DNA of 46,829 nucleotides from positions 1 to 46,829 of the forward strand of contig JAHHTL010000014.1 in assembly GCA_020024635.1 (NCBI GenBank), written 5' to 3'. Shown here one piece after another: positions 15,705 through 23,859 of the stretch (the stretch's first letter is position 1; every line of letters begins with the position of its first letter). The notes beneath the pieces were generated by a model. The model saw nothing but the letters and a program-made list of their open reading frames with translations. It did not search any database and was not told the origin of the DNA. The DNA is from Ruminococcus sp. Lineage in GTDB: Bacteria; Bacillota; Clostridia; Lachnospirales; Lachnospiraceae. Made by a program: the position numbers and the translations under genes.

Positions 15705-16199
15705 ATGTTAAATATTGTACTTCTAGAGCCGGAGATTCCGGCAAATACAGGAAACATAGGACGCACTTGTGTGGCAACAAACACTAGATTGCATTTGATC
15801 GAACCACTTGGGTTTAAGCTAAATGAAAAAGCGTTAAAACGTGCAGGGATGGATTATTGGTCACAACTGGATGTAAGAACGTATGTGGATTACCAGGATT
15901 TTCTTGATAAAAATCCAGAGGCAATCGTTTATATGGCAACAACAAAAGCAGAAAAATGCTATACAGAAGTCTCTTATGAAGAAGATTGTTATATTATGTT
16001 TGGAAAAGAAAGTGCAGGAATTCCTGAGGAAATTCTTGTAGAAAACAAAGAAAGATGTGTTAGAATTCCAATGGTAGGAGAGATTCGTTCTTTGAATCTT
16101 GGAAATTCTGTTGCAATTGTATTATACGAAGCGTTAAGACAGAATCGGTTTTCAAATATGAATTTAGAGGGACATTTACATGAATTAGAATGGAAATAG
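15705..16199 (+). CDS. trmL: tRNA (cytidine/uridine-34 2'-O)-methyltransferase (SPOUT)
   Basis: A 164-residue SPOUT methyltransferase that 2'-O-methylates the wobble base of tRNA-Leu. The start is ATG 15705 with GAGGTAGGGAC in front; longer versions overlap the aminotransferase. Knot motifs are clear: L-L-E-P-E-I-P-A-N-T-G-N-I-G-R at 5-19, L-I-E-P-L-G-F near 36, M-F-G-K-E-S-A-G-I-P near 102, and I-P-M-V-G-E-I-R-S-L-N-L-G-N-S-V-A near 124. Length equals TrmL (about 157). It is last in the HypE-like/Lrp/aminotransferase run. Confidence 0.93.
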   Translation: MLNIVLLEPEIPANTGNIGRTCVATNTRLHLIEPLGFKLNEKALKRAGMDYWSQLDVRTYVDYQDFLDKNPEAIVYMATTKAEKCYTEVSYEEDCYIMFGKESAGIPEEILVENKERCVRIPMVGEIRSLNLGNSVAIVLYEALRQNRFSNMNLEGHLHELEWK

Positions 16200-16320
16200 C
16201 ACAATTAAATTCATCTGTATAGTTTTTGGGCATTCGTAAAGGAATTGTCTATGTGAAAGAGAAGAAAGTCTTTGTACACTAGATACAGATTGATTGGTAA
16301 CAGGCTAGAAGAAGAAAACA

Positions 16321-16354
16321 TGTATAAAATATGAAATTTTTGATGTTTTATACA
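16321..16354. promoter_or_regulatory. AT-rich inverted repeat in front of the ATPase promoter
   Basis: TGTATAAAATAT (16321-16332) and ATGTTTTATACA (16343-16354) pair at 11 of 12 positions around a 10-base centre. It ends six bases before the -35 of the atp promoter. It could be an operator or a weak terminator for trmL; there is no immediate T-run, which favours the operator reading. Confidence 0.5.
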
Positions 16355-16360
16355 TATCCA

Positions 16361-16389
16361 TTGTTTTTTCGTGTATGCTATGTTAAAAT
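16361..16389 (+). promoter_or_regulatory. Promoter of the F-ATPase operon
   Basis: TTGTTT (16361-16366), 17-base spacer, TAAAAT (16384-16389), 36 bases before the atpZ start. It is the best sigma-A match in the 225-base gap after trmL, and the rest of that gap shows no ORF. Confidence 0.6.
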
Positions 16390-16424
16390 CTCAATATATT
16401 TTCAGGGGAAAGGAAGAGGAAAAA

Positions 16425-16691
16425 ATGAAACATTTTGCAGACATATATAAGAATGTTTTACTGCTGACACAGCTGGGATTCTCTTTCGTTACCCCTCTTT
16501 TATTATGTCTGGCTTTGTGCTGGTTTCTAAATTCTAATTTAGGACTTGGGAGCTGGGTTTACATTCCAGGCTTTTTTTTCGGACTTGGAGGAGCAGGTAT
16601 GACTGCTTATAAGTTTTATCTGGTAATAGAAAGAAAGCAAGAAAAAGAGAGTAAAAAAGAGAAAACGAAAATATATTTTAACCATCATTAG
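16425..16691 (+). CDS. atpZ: AtpZ/AtpI-family small membrane protein
   Basis: An 88-residue protein with two membrane helices (about 13-33 and 42-64) and a Lys/Glu-rich tail. AtpZ/AtpI-type proteins help c-ring assembly and may supply Mg2+ to the ATP synthase. The start is ATG 16425 after GGAAGAGG; upstream in-frame codons overlap the promoter and are rejected. The G-L-G-G-A-G-M-T-A-Y segment at the start of helix 2 is typical. It is first in the operon, as in other Clostridia. AtpZ versus a second AtpI is a naming choice made from size and position. Confidence 0.8.
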   Translation: MKHFADIYKNVLLLTQLGFSFVTPLLLCLALCWFLNSNLGLGSWVYIPGFFFGLGGAGMTAYKFYLVIERKQEKESKKEKTKIYFNHH

Positions 16692-16707
16692 ACAAAGGAG
16701 TTACATA

Positions 16708-17112
16708 ATGAGTAAGATTCAGCCAGCTGTAAAAAAAGAGACAGCAAAAGTTGCACTTTGTACAATAGTGGGACTGGTTATTATGTTGGCAGCTTTCGGG
16801 ATACTTCATCTGGCATTTCCACAGAGAGTTCCCTTTGATTATAGGGTAATTTTAGGAGGAATAGGAGGAAGCATTGTTGCGGTACTTAATTTCTTCCTTA
16901 TGGGGCTTGCAGTACAAAAAGTAGCTGCCAGTACGGATGAAGCATCAGCAAGATTGTTGATGAAAGGGAGTTATTCCCGACGTATGCTGCTACAAATGTT
17001 GTGGGTTATTGCGGCAATCGCAGCTCCTTGCTTTCAATTTGTGGCAGGAGCGTTACCGTTATTGTTTCCAGGAATTGGAATAAAAATTATGGGCATAATT
17101 GACAACAAGTAG
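16708..17112 (+). CDS. atpI: ATP synthase subunit I
   Basis: A 134-residue protein with four hydrophobic segments (about 14-35, 47-70, 89-107, 110-128). Its size, topology and place between atpZ and atpB fit AtpI, the chaperone that supports c-ring assembly. The sequence is poorly conserved across bacteria, so the call is by context as well as topology. It has an AAAGGAG site. Confidence 0.75.
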   Translation: MSKIQPAVKKETAKVALCTIVGLVIMLAAFGILHLAFPQRVPFDYRVILGGIGGSIVAVLNFFLMGLAVQKVAASTDEASARLLMKGSYSRRMLLQMLWVIAAIAAPCFQFVAGALPLLFPGIGIKIMGIIDNK

Positions 17113-17159
17113 AAAAGTGGTAGATAGGTATTAAAAAAAGATAGGAGGTGGAAGAAGAT

Positions 17160-17927
17160 ATGAACCTAGATGTATCAGGGGCTAAAGTTTTTTATACTTT
17201 TCCTTTTGATGTGCCTGTACTTGGGAAACTAGAAATTAGTGAGACCATGGTAGTAAGCTGGCTTGTAATGCTTTTGATCACAGGATTCTGCATTTGGCTG
17301 ACGCATGATCTGAAAGTGGAGAATATTTCAAAACGCCAAGCTTTGGCAGAATTTCTTGTAGACAAAGCAAATGATTTTGTCGTAGGAAATATGGGAGAAA
17401 AATTCCGATATTTTGTCCCATTTATTGCGGCACTGTTTACAACAAGCGTAGTATCAAACCTGATAAGTCTTGTGGGCTTAAGGAGCCCCACAGCAGATCT
17501 TTCCACAGAAGCTGCCTGGGCGGTTGTGGTATTTATTTTGATCACAAAACAAAAGATTAAGACCAATGGAGTTGGTGGATATTTAAAAGATTTCACAACG
17601 CCAATCCCAGTTATGACGCCGTTTAATATCCTTTCGGAGTTAGCCACTCCAATTAGTATGGCGTGTCGTCATTTTGGTAACATCCTTTCAGGAGTTGTCA
17701 TCAGTGGATTGATTTACGGAGCGCTTGCGCTTGCCAGTACAAAACTTCTCGGATTGCTTCCAGGAGTTTTAGGAAGTGTATTATCACAAATACCTTTCCT
17801 TGATGTAGGAATTCCTGCGGTACTTTCCGTTTACTTTGATTGGTTCTCGGGAGTGATGCAGGCCTTCATTTTCTCTATGCTGACAGTAATGTATATTGCG
17901 AATGCAGCAGAAATAGCAGAAGAATAA
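17160..17927 (+). CDS. atpB: F-ATPase subunit a
   Basis: A 255-residue Fo stator subunit that forms the ion half-channels. About five to six membrane helices are visible. The essential Arg lies in I-S-M-A-C-R-H-F-G-N-I-L-S-G (near residue 170), the equivalent of E. coli Arg210; neighbouring residues differ from the usual L-R-L-F-G-N-M-L-A-G-E, with Val in place of that Glu. I use ATG 17160; the GTG at 17148 falls inside the AGGAGGTG ribosome site. Confidence 0.9.
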   Translation: MNLDVSGAKVFYTFPFDVPVLGKLEISETMVVSWLVMLLITGFCIWLTHDLKVENISKRQALAEFLVDKANDFVVGNMGEKFRYFVPFIAALFTTSVVSNLISLVGLRSPTADLSTEAAWAVVVFILITKQKIKTNGVGGYLKDFTTPIPVMTPFNILSELATPISMACRHFGNILSGVVISGLIYGALALASTKLLGLLPGVLGSVLSQIPFLDVGIPAVLSVYFDWFSGVMQAFIFSMLTVMYIANAAEIAEE

Positions 17928-17986
17928 TAACAAGATAAAATTGTAGTTAACAAAAAGAAAATTAGGATAATTAGGAGGATTTAATT

Positions 17987-18265
17987 ATGGAATTTCAATT
18001 ACTTGCAAAAGGTATCGCTTTAGCAGGATGTGCAATAGGGGCAGGATGCTCATTGATCGCTGGTATCGGACCTGGTATTGGTGAAGGTAACGCAGTAGCA
18101 AAGGCTCTTGAGGCAATTGGACGTCAGCCAGAGTGCAAAGGTTCTGTTACATCAACAATGCTTCTTGGATGTGCTGTTGCAGAGACAACAGGTATTTATG
18201 GTTTCGTAACAGGTCTACTTTTGATCTTTGTTGCACCTGGTATGTTCATGAACTTCCTTTCTTAA
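17987..18265 (+). CDS. atpE: F-ATPase subunit c, two-carboxylate Na+ type
   Basis: A 92-residue hairpin of two membrane helices joined by the R-Q-P-E loop (46-49), which forms the rotor ring. The ion site is Glu66 in V-A-E-T-T-G, with Val64, Thr67 and Thr68, which corresponds to the Na+ site of Ilyobacter tartaricus (Val63, Glu65, Ser66, Thr67). Helix 1 has Glu33 in G-P-G-I-G-E-G where Ilyobacter has Gln32. This matches the two-carboxylate Na+ motif described for Fusobacterium nucleatum. Na+ coupling is therefore likely but inferred. Ribosome site AGGAGG. Confidence 0.95.
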   Translation: MEFQLLAKGIALAGCAIGAGCSLIAGIGPGIGEGNAVAKALEAIGRQPECKGSVTSTMLLGCAVAETTGIYGFVTGLLLIFVAPGMFMNFLS

Positions 18266-18322
18266 GTTAAATTGAGGAAATCAACAAGAACATTGTAAAT
18301 AGAAGAACAGGAGGTTAAGACC

Positions 18323-18826
18323 ATGGGGGTACAGGAACTGGTTGGAATTGTACCATGGACGTTTATCGCTACGATCTGCAACCTTTTTATCCAGGTATAT
18401 CTTATCAAACGTTTCTTATTCAAACCTGTCAATAAAATTCTTGAAGAGCGAAAAGCAATCGCAGACGCACAAATTCAAGATGCTGTGAAAGAAAAGACAG
18501 AAGCTGAAGCTATGAAAGCACAGTATGAGCAAAATATGCTAGAGGCTAAGAATAGAGCAAATGAAATTCTAAAAACTGCTCAAAAAACTGCCACAGTTCA
18601 AAGTGAAGAAATGTTAAAAGAAGCATCTCTTCAGGTGGCTGCGTTGAAAGAAAAAGCGGAGAATGACATTGCTCAGGAGAAGAGAAAGGCAGTCAATGAA
18701 ATCAAAGATGAAATTGGCGGCATGGCAATGGAAATAGCTGGAAAGGTGATCGAGCGTGAGATCAAAGAAGACGATCATACGAAACTTATTAACGATTTTA
18801 TAGTGAATGTAGGTGAGACATCATGA
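18323..18826 (+). CDS. atpF: F-ATPase subunit b
   Basis: A 167-residue peripheral stalk subunit: one N-terminal membrane helix (about 8-30), then the conserved F-K-P-V-N-K-I-L-E-E-R junction, then a long Ala/Glu/Lys-rich helix (35-155) that dimerises as a right-handed coiled coil. Its stop overlaps the atpH start (ATGA), which couples their translation. Ribosome site AGGAGG. Confidence 0.93.
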   Translation: MGVQELVGIVPWTFIATICNLFIQVYLIKRFLFKPVNKILEERKAIADAQIQDAVKEKTEAEAMKAQYEQNMLEAKNRANEILKTAQKTATVQSEEMLKEASLQVAALKEKAENDIAQEKRKAVNEIKDEIGGMAMEIAGKVIEREIKEDDHTKLINDFIVNVGETS

Positions 18827-19362
18827 CACAGACTGGCCGGCTGTATGGCGGCAGTCTATATGATCTTGCTGCACAAGAACAGCTTTCAGAAACCATTCAT
18901 CAGCAGATGAAGGACGTTTTGACATTGTTCCGGGAAAATCCGGATTATATCAGACTTTTAAGTGACCCGGCTCTTCCAAAAACAGAGCGAATTGGTCTTA
19001 TAGATCAGGCATTTAAAGGGGAAGCAGAACCGTATTTGGTTAATTTTTTAAAACTTTTGTGTGAACGTGGCATTCTAGGCGAATATGCACAATGCTGCAA
19101 AGAATACACAAGACGTTATTACGCAGATCACGGAATTGCAGAGGCAGTTGTGACAAGTGCTGTGAAACTTACAGAAGAACAACTTGCCAATTTAAAAGAA
19201 AAATTAGAAAAGATTAGTGGAAAGAAGATTCTTCTGATCAACAAGCTAGACCCAACAGTTGTTGCAGGTCTTAGTGTAGAAATGGAAGGGGTACAGTATG
19301 ATGGAACTGTAAAAGGCCGTCTGTCTGGACTTTCTAGAAAACTTAACGAAATAATTGTTTAA
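18823..19362 (+). CDS. atpH: F-ATPase subunit delta
   Basis: A 179-residue stalk subunit (OSCP-like) that ties the b dimer to the alpha3-beta3 head. The six-helix N-terminal domain (1-105) has Y-G-G-S-L-Y-D-L-A and L-L-S-D-P-A-L-P-K; the C-terminal part shows the conserved G-L-S-V-E-M-E and D-G-T-V-K-G-R-L motif (about 149-168). Overlaps atpF by 4 bases. Confidence 0.93.
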   Translation: MTQTGRLYGGSLYDLAAQEQLSETIHQQMKDVLTLFRENPDYIRLLSDPALPKTERIGLIDQAFKGEAEPYLVNFLKLLCERGILGEYAQCCKEYTRRYYADHGIAEAVVTSAVKLTEEQLANLKEKLEKISGKKILLINKLDPTVVAGLSVEMEGVQYDGTVKGRLSGLSRKLNEIIV

Positions 19363-19378
19363 AGGATGGAATGGAATC

Positions 19379-20908
19379 ATGCAATTAAAACCTGAAGAAA
19401 TATCCAAAGTCATCCGCAGTCAGATAAAATATTATGATAATGCGATCAAACAGGATGAGACAGGTACAATCCTGATGGTTGGTGATGGTATCGTAAGAGC
19501 CAGCGGTCTTGTAAACTGTATGGCTGGTGAACTTCTTGAATTTGAAGATGGAAGTTTTGGTATGGCACAAAACTTAGAGGAAAACAGCGTCTCTATCGTA
19601 TTATTTGGTTCCGATGAAAATATCGGAGAAGGTCAGACTGTAAAGCGTACAGGTAAAGTTGTATCTGTACCAGTGGGTGACAAAATGATTGGCCGTGTAG
19701 TAAATGCACTTGGCCAGCCTATTGATGGGGCAGGTCCTATTGTAACAGAAGAATATCGTGCAATTGAAAGTCCTGCACCAGGAATCTGTGAAAGAAGAAG
19801 TGTCTATGAACCACTTCAGACAGGAATCAAAGCAATCGACTCTATGATCCCGATCGGACGTGGACAAAGAGAGCTTATTATCGGTGACCGTCAGACAGGT
19901 AAGACAACACTTGCAATCGATACGATCATCAATCAAAAAGGAAAAGATGTAATCTGTATTTATGTGGCAATTGGACAGAAGAGATCTACGGTTGTATCAC
20001 AGGTGGAAACATTGAAGAAAAATGGCGCTATGGATTACACAATTGTAGTAGCAGCTACCGCATCAGAAGCAGCTCCACTTCAGTTTATCGCACCTTACAC
20101 TGGATGTGCGATGGGTGAGTACTTTATGTACAACGGCAAACATGTACTGGTTGTATATGATGATTTGAGTAAGCATGCAGTGGCATATCGTGCACTGTCA
20201 CTTTTGATTCGCCGTCCACCGGGACGTGAAGCTTACCCAGGAGATGTATTCTATCTTCATTCAAGACTTCTGGAACGTGCGGCAAAACTTGATGATGCAC
20301 ATGGTGGTGGATCTCTTACTGCGCTTCCGATTATTGAAACACAGGCAGGTGACGTATCCGCCTATATTCCTACCAACGTAATTTCTATTACAGACGGTCA
20401 GATTTTCCTTGAGACAGAGCTATTCCACTCTGGAATCATGCCAGCGGTAAACCCAGGTATTTCGGTATCTCGTGTTGGTGGTAGTGCACAGATCAAGGCC
20501 ATGAAAAAAGTTTCTGGTACGTTAAGACTGATTTATTCCCAGTACCGTGAGTTACAAAGTTTTGCTCAGTTTGGCTCCGATCTGGATGCAGATACAAAGG
20601 CACAGTTAGAGCAGGGAGCACGTATTGTGGAAGTTTTAAAACAGAATCAGAATGCACCAATTCCTGTTGAAAAACAAGTTGCAATTTTCTATGCAGTTGT
20701 AAATGATATTCTTACGAAAGTAGAAGTATCGGATATTAAGCGCTATGAGTCAGGATTATACACGTATCTTGACACAGATGCGGAAGGGGCAGCTGTTATG
20801 CAGGAAATCCGCACAACTGGAAAACTGGAAAAAGAGACAGAAGAAAAATTAAGAAAAGTAATCGATTGTTATACAGAAAATTTCCTGGATACAATCCCAG
20901 AGAAATAA
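19379..20908 (+). CDS. atpA: F-ATPase subunit alpha
   Basis: A 509-residue regulatory subunit of F1. P-loop G-D-R-Q-T-G-K-T near 172, the S-I-S-R-V-G-G-S-A-like block (here V-S-R-V-G-G-S-A-Q) with the arginine finger near 370, and V-Y-D-D-L-S-K near 267 are all present. The start ATG 19379 gives the usual M-Q-L-K-P-E-E-I-S opening; the frame extends 24 bases further into atpH but that start is not used in homologues. The ribosome site is a modest GGATGGAATGGA. Confidence 0.96.
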   Translation: MQLKPEEISKVIRSQIKYYDNAIKQDETGTILMVGDGIVRASGLVNCMAGELLEFEDGSFGMAQNLEENSVSIVLFGSDENIGEGQTVKRTGKVVSVPVGDKMIGRVVNALGQPIDGAGPIVTEEYRAIESPAPGICERRSVYEPLQTGIKAIDSMIPIGRGQRELIIGDRQTGKTTLAIDTIINQKGKDVICIYVAIGQKRSTVVSQVETLKKNGAMDYTIVVAATASEAAPLQFIAPYTGCAMGEYFMYNGKHVLVVYDDLSKHAVAYRALSLLIRRPPGREAYPGDVFYLHSRLLERAAKLDDAHGGGSLTALPIIETQAGDVSAYIPTNVISITDGQIFLETELFHSGIMPAVNPGISVSRVGGSAQIKAMKKVSGTLRLIYSQYRELQSFAQFGSDLDADTKAQLEQGARIVEVLKQNQNAPIPVEKQVAIFYAVVNDILTKVEVSDIKRYESGLYTYLDTDAEGAAVMQEIRTTGKLEKETEEKLRKVIDCYTENFLDTIPEK

Positions 20909-20928
20909 ATTAATTAGGAGGACATAAC

Positions 20929-21783
20929 ATGGCTGCAAACATGAAAGCGGTAAAGCTGCGAATGAAAAGTGTGCAAAGCACGATGCAGATTACGAAAGCA
21001 ATGGAACTTGTAGCATCCTCCAAACTGCGAAAAGCAAAGGAACGAGCAGAAACCTGCTATCCGTATTTTGCAGAACTTCATGAAACATTGAAGACCATTG
21101 CAAATGGAAATACAGAATTTACATCTGTTTATGCGAAAGAGGCAAAAAATGACAAATATTGTTATATTGTCATGGCAGGGGATCGTGGCCTTGCAGGTGG
21201 ATATAATTCCAACTTGTTTAAGGCATTTGAGACAGAAAGTGCTGGTCAAGATTATGTGGTCTTGCCAATTGGTAAAAAAGCAGTTGAGTATTTTAAACGA
21301 ATGCATGTGGAGATTCTGACAGAGGAGTTTGCTGAAATTTCAGAAATCTCTGTTAGCGGATGCTTTGAAATTGCGAAACTGCTCTGCAAAGAGTTCAGTG
21401 AAGGTAAATTTGGTCATATAAAATTATGTTACACAAAATTTGTTTCCATGCTGACACAGCAGCCGGAAGTATTTTCCTTGCTTCCGCTTACAGATCTTGC
21501 CGAAGATGGAAAAGTAAGTGACAGAAAAGATCTCATTTTATATGAGCCAGACAGCAATACTGTATTCGATGCAATTGTTCCGGAGTATCTTGCAGGATTA
21601 ATTTACGGAGGTGTCTGTGAAGGATTTGCAAGTGAGCTGGCTGCAAGAAGGACAGCGATGGATGCTGCGACAAAGAATGCAGGCGAGATGATTGAAAAAC
21701 TCAATCTGTATTATAACCGTGCGCGTCAGGCAAGCATCACACAGGAAATCACGGAAATTGTTGCAGGAGCCGAAGAACTTTAG
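20929..21783 (+). CDS. atpG: F-ATPase subunit gamma
   Basis: A 284-residue central shaft. The two ends that form the coiled coil are typical: residues 6-28 with K-S-V-Q-S-T-M-Q-I-T-K-A-M, and the end with A-M-D-A-A-T-K-N-A, Y-N-R-A-R-Q-A and I-T-Q-E-I-T-E-I-V-A-G-A. The middle has the D-R-G-L-A-G-G-Y-N segment. Ribosome site AGGAGG. Confidence 0.95.
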   Translation: MAANMKAVKLRMKSVQSTMQITKAMELVASSKLRKAKERAETCYPYFAELHETLKTIANGNTEFTSVYAKEAKNDKYCYIVMAGDRGLAGGYNSNLFKAFETESAGQDYVVLPIGKKAVEYFKRMHVEILTEEFAEISEISVSGCFEIAKLLCKEFSEGKFGHIKLCYTKFVSMLTQQPEVFSLLPLTDLAEDGKVSDRKDLILYEPDSNTVFDAIVPEYLAGLIYGGVCEGFASELAARRTAMDAATKNAGEMIEKLNLYYNRARQASITQEITEIVAGAEEL

Positions 21784-21836
21784 GCTTTCGCAGTTTTAGA
21801 CGGCATGATAACAAGAATATAGAGGAGATATTAGCA

Positions 21837-23231
21837 ATGAGCGATAAAAATATTGGTGAGGTAGTGCAGGTCATAGGTCCTGTATTGGACGTGCGCTTTG
21901 CATACGATGAACTGCCTGCACTTCTAAATGCCATTGAAATTGATAATAATGGCACAAAACTGATAGCTGAAGTAGCTCAGCAAGTTGGCGATAACACAGT
22001 ACGTTGTATTGCCATGAGTTCTACGGACGGACTGGTTCGTGGCACAAAGGCTATCGATACAGGAGGACCGATATCCGTTCCTGTAGGAGAAGAATGTTTA
22101 GGTAGAGTATTTAACCTTCTTGGTGATCCGGTAGATAATCTTCCTGCACCAGAGGCGAAAGAGCATTGGGCGATTCATCGTCCAGCACCATCTTATGAAG
22201 AGCAGACACCAGCTACAGAAATTTTGGAGACAGGAATCAAAGTCGTTGACTTGATCTGCCCATATGCAAAAGGTGGTAAGATTGGTTTGTTTGGTGGAGC
22301 AGGTGTTGGAAAAACGGTATTGATCCAAGAGCTGATTCACAACGTTGCAACAGCACACGGTGGACTTTCTGTTTTTACAGGAGTTGGTGAGCGTACACGT
22401 GAAGGAAATGACCTTTACAATGAAATGAAAGAAAGTGGAGTTATTGACAAAACAGCGTTGGTATATGGTCAGATGAATGAACCACCTGGAGCTCGTATGC
22501 GAGTTGCACTTTCTGGACTTACAATGGCAGAGTATTTCCGTGATGTGAAAAATCAGGACGTGCTTTTGTTTATCGATAATATTTTCCGTTTTACACAGGC
22601 AGGATCTGAGGTTTCTGCGTTGTTAGGACGTATGCCATCAGCTGTAGGATATCAACCGACACTGGCAACAGAGATGGGCGCTCTTCAAGAGCGTATCACA
22701 TCAACAAGAAAGGGATCGATCACATCTGTTCAGGCTGTATATGTACCTGCCGATGACTTGACTGACCCGGCGCCGGCAACTACATTCTCACATTTGGATG
22801 CACAGACAGTTTTGTCTCGTGAAATTGCAAGTCAGGGAATTTATCCGGCAGTAGATCCATTGGAATCCAGCAGCCGTATTTTGACACCAGAGATTGTTGG
22901 AAATGAACACTACGAAGTTGCAAAAGGGGTGCAGATGGTTCTTCAGCGGTATAAAGAACTTCAGGATATTATCGCAATCATGGGTATGGACGAGCTGTCA
23001 GAAGAAGACAAAAAGGCTGTAAACAGAGCGCGTAAGATCCAAAGATTCTTGTCACAGAGTTTCTCTGTTGCAGAGCAGTTTACTGGTTTGGAAGGAAAGT
23101 ATGTTCCATTAAAAGAAACAATCCGCGGATTCAAGATGATTTTGGATGGAGAATGTGATGATATTCCAGAAAGTTACTTCTTATTTGCCGGAACAATTGA
23201 TGATGTTATAGAAAAAGCAAAGAAGATGTAA
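21837..23231 (+). CDS. atpD: F-ATPase subunit beta (catalytic)
   Basis: A 464-residue catalytic subunit. P-loop G-G-A-G-V-G-K-T near 155, the catalytic Glu in G-E-R-T-R-E-G-N near 185, the D-N-I-F-R-F-T-Q-A-G Walker B region near 243, and A-L-L-G-R-M-P-S-A-V-G-Y-Q-P-T-L are intact, as is the D-E-L-S-E-E-D loop (DELSEED). A 53-base gap behind atpG includes the GAGGAGA ribosome site. Confidence 0.97.
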   Translation: MSDKNIGEVVQVIGPVLDVRFAYDELPALLNAIEIDNNGTKLIAEVAQQVGDNTVRCIAMSSTDGLVRGTKAIDTGGPISVPVGEECLGRVFNLLGDPVDNLPAPEAKEHWAIHRPAPSYEEQTPATEILETGIKVVDLICPYAKGGKIGLFGGAGVGKTVLIQELIHNVATAHGGLSVFTGVGERTREGNDLYNEMKESGVIDKTALVYGQMNEPPGARMRVALSGLTMAEYFRDVKNQDVLLFIDNIFRFTQAGSEVSALLGRMPSAVGYQPTLATEMGALQERITSTRKGSITSVQAVYVPADDLTDPAPATTFSHLDAQTVLSREIASQGIYPAVDPLESSSRILTPEIVGNEHYEVAKGVQMVLQRYKELQDIIAIMGMDELSEEDKKAVNRARKIQRFLSQSFSVAEQFTGLEGKYVPLKETIRGFKMILDGECDDIPESYFLFAGTIDDVIEKAKKM

Positions 23232-23244
23232 AGGAGGAATTCTT

Positions 23245-23646
23245 ATGAAGACCTTCCCACTGCGTATTGGAACTCCAGATGGCTTGCTGTTTCAAGATCA
23301 AGTAGAACGGGTGGTTGTTCGAACGATCACAGGAGATCTCGCGATTTTGGCGGGACATTGTAATTACTGCACAGCCCTTGGAATGGGAGAAGCCCATGTA
23401 GTTCTTGAAGATGGAACAGTCAAAGAAGCAGCCTGCATCGGTGGAATGCTTTCCGTTATGAATGGTACTTGTCGCATTATGGCAACAACATGGGAGTGGA
23501 AAGAAGATATTGATGAAGCCAGAGCGGAATCCGCAAAACAAAGAGCAGAAACACAACTTGCTACAAAAGATTTGACAGAGCAAGACTATCAAATGGCACA
23601 GGCCAAGCTTCAAAGAGCGTTGGTACGATTAAGCGTAAAGAAGTAA
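23245..23646 (+). CDS. atpC: F-ATPase subunit epsilon
   Basis: A 133-residue rotor subunit. The N-terminal beta barrel (1-85) has the usual T-P-D-G-L-L and G-D-L-A-I-L-A-G-H blocks; the C-terminal helical hairpin (88-130), which regulates ATP hydrolysis in some bacteria, is present. It ends the operon; a strong terminator follows. Ribosome site AAAGGAGG. Confidence 0.95.
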   Translation: MKTFPLRIGTPDGLLFQDQVERVVVRTITGDLAILAGHCNYCTALGMGEAHVVLEDGTVKEAACIGGMLSVMNGTCRIMATTWEWKEDIDEARAESAKQRAETQLATKDLTEQDYQMAQAKLQRALVRLSVKK

Positions 23647-23649
23647 AAG

Positions 23650-23697
23650 AAAGGCGAAGAAATGTTCAAAAGACGTTTCTTCGCCTTTTGTTTCTTG
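23650..23697 (+). terminator. Terminator of the F-ATPase operon
   Basis: A 13-bp perfect stem, AAAGGCGAAGAAA (23650-23662) with TTTCTTCGCCTTT (23676-23688), a 13-base loop and a T-rich tail TTGTTTCTTG. Confidence 0.9.
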
Positions 23698-23723
23698 TCA
23701 TGAAGGAAGATGCGTTGTATAAT
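23695..23723 (+). promoter_or_regulatory. Promoter of the peptide ABC operon
   Basis: TTGTCA (23695-23700), 17-base spacer, consensus TATAAT (23718-23723). It begins at the end of the ATPase terminator tail. The leader to the first gene is about 130 bases and can form a small hairpin (AGCAC 23736-23740 with GTGCT 23752-23756); I see no known riboswitch in it. Confidence 0.8.
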
Positions 23724-23859
23724 AATGAGGGTTAGAGCACACCTTTTATGGGTGCTACTAAAGCAAATATATTTCAGAACTTACAGAATGAGATGCACAA
23801 CTATTTGACGTGCTCACTGTATTGTATCTCGAAAGAGAATGATAACAAGGAGGCAAATC

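Noticed and set aside
17148..17159. GTG start for atpB
   Set aside because: It lies inside the AGGAGGTG ribosome site; ATG 17160 is used.
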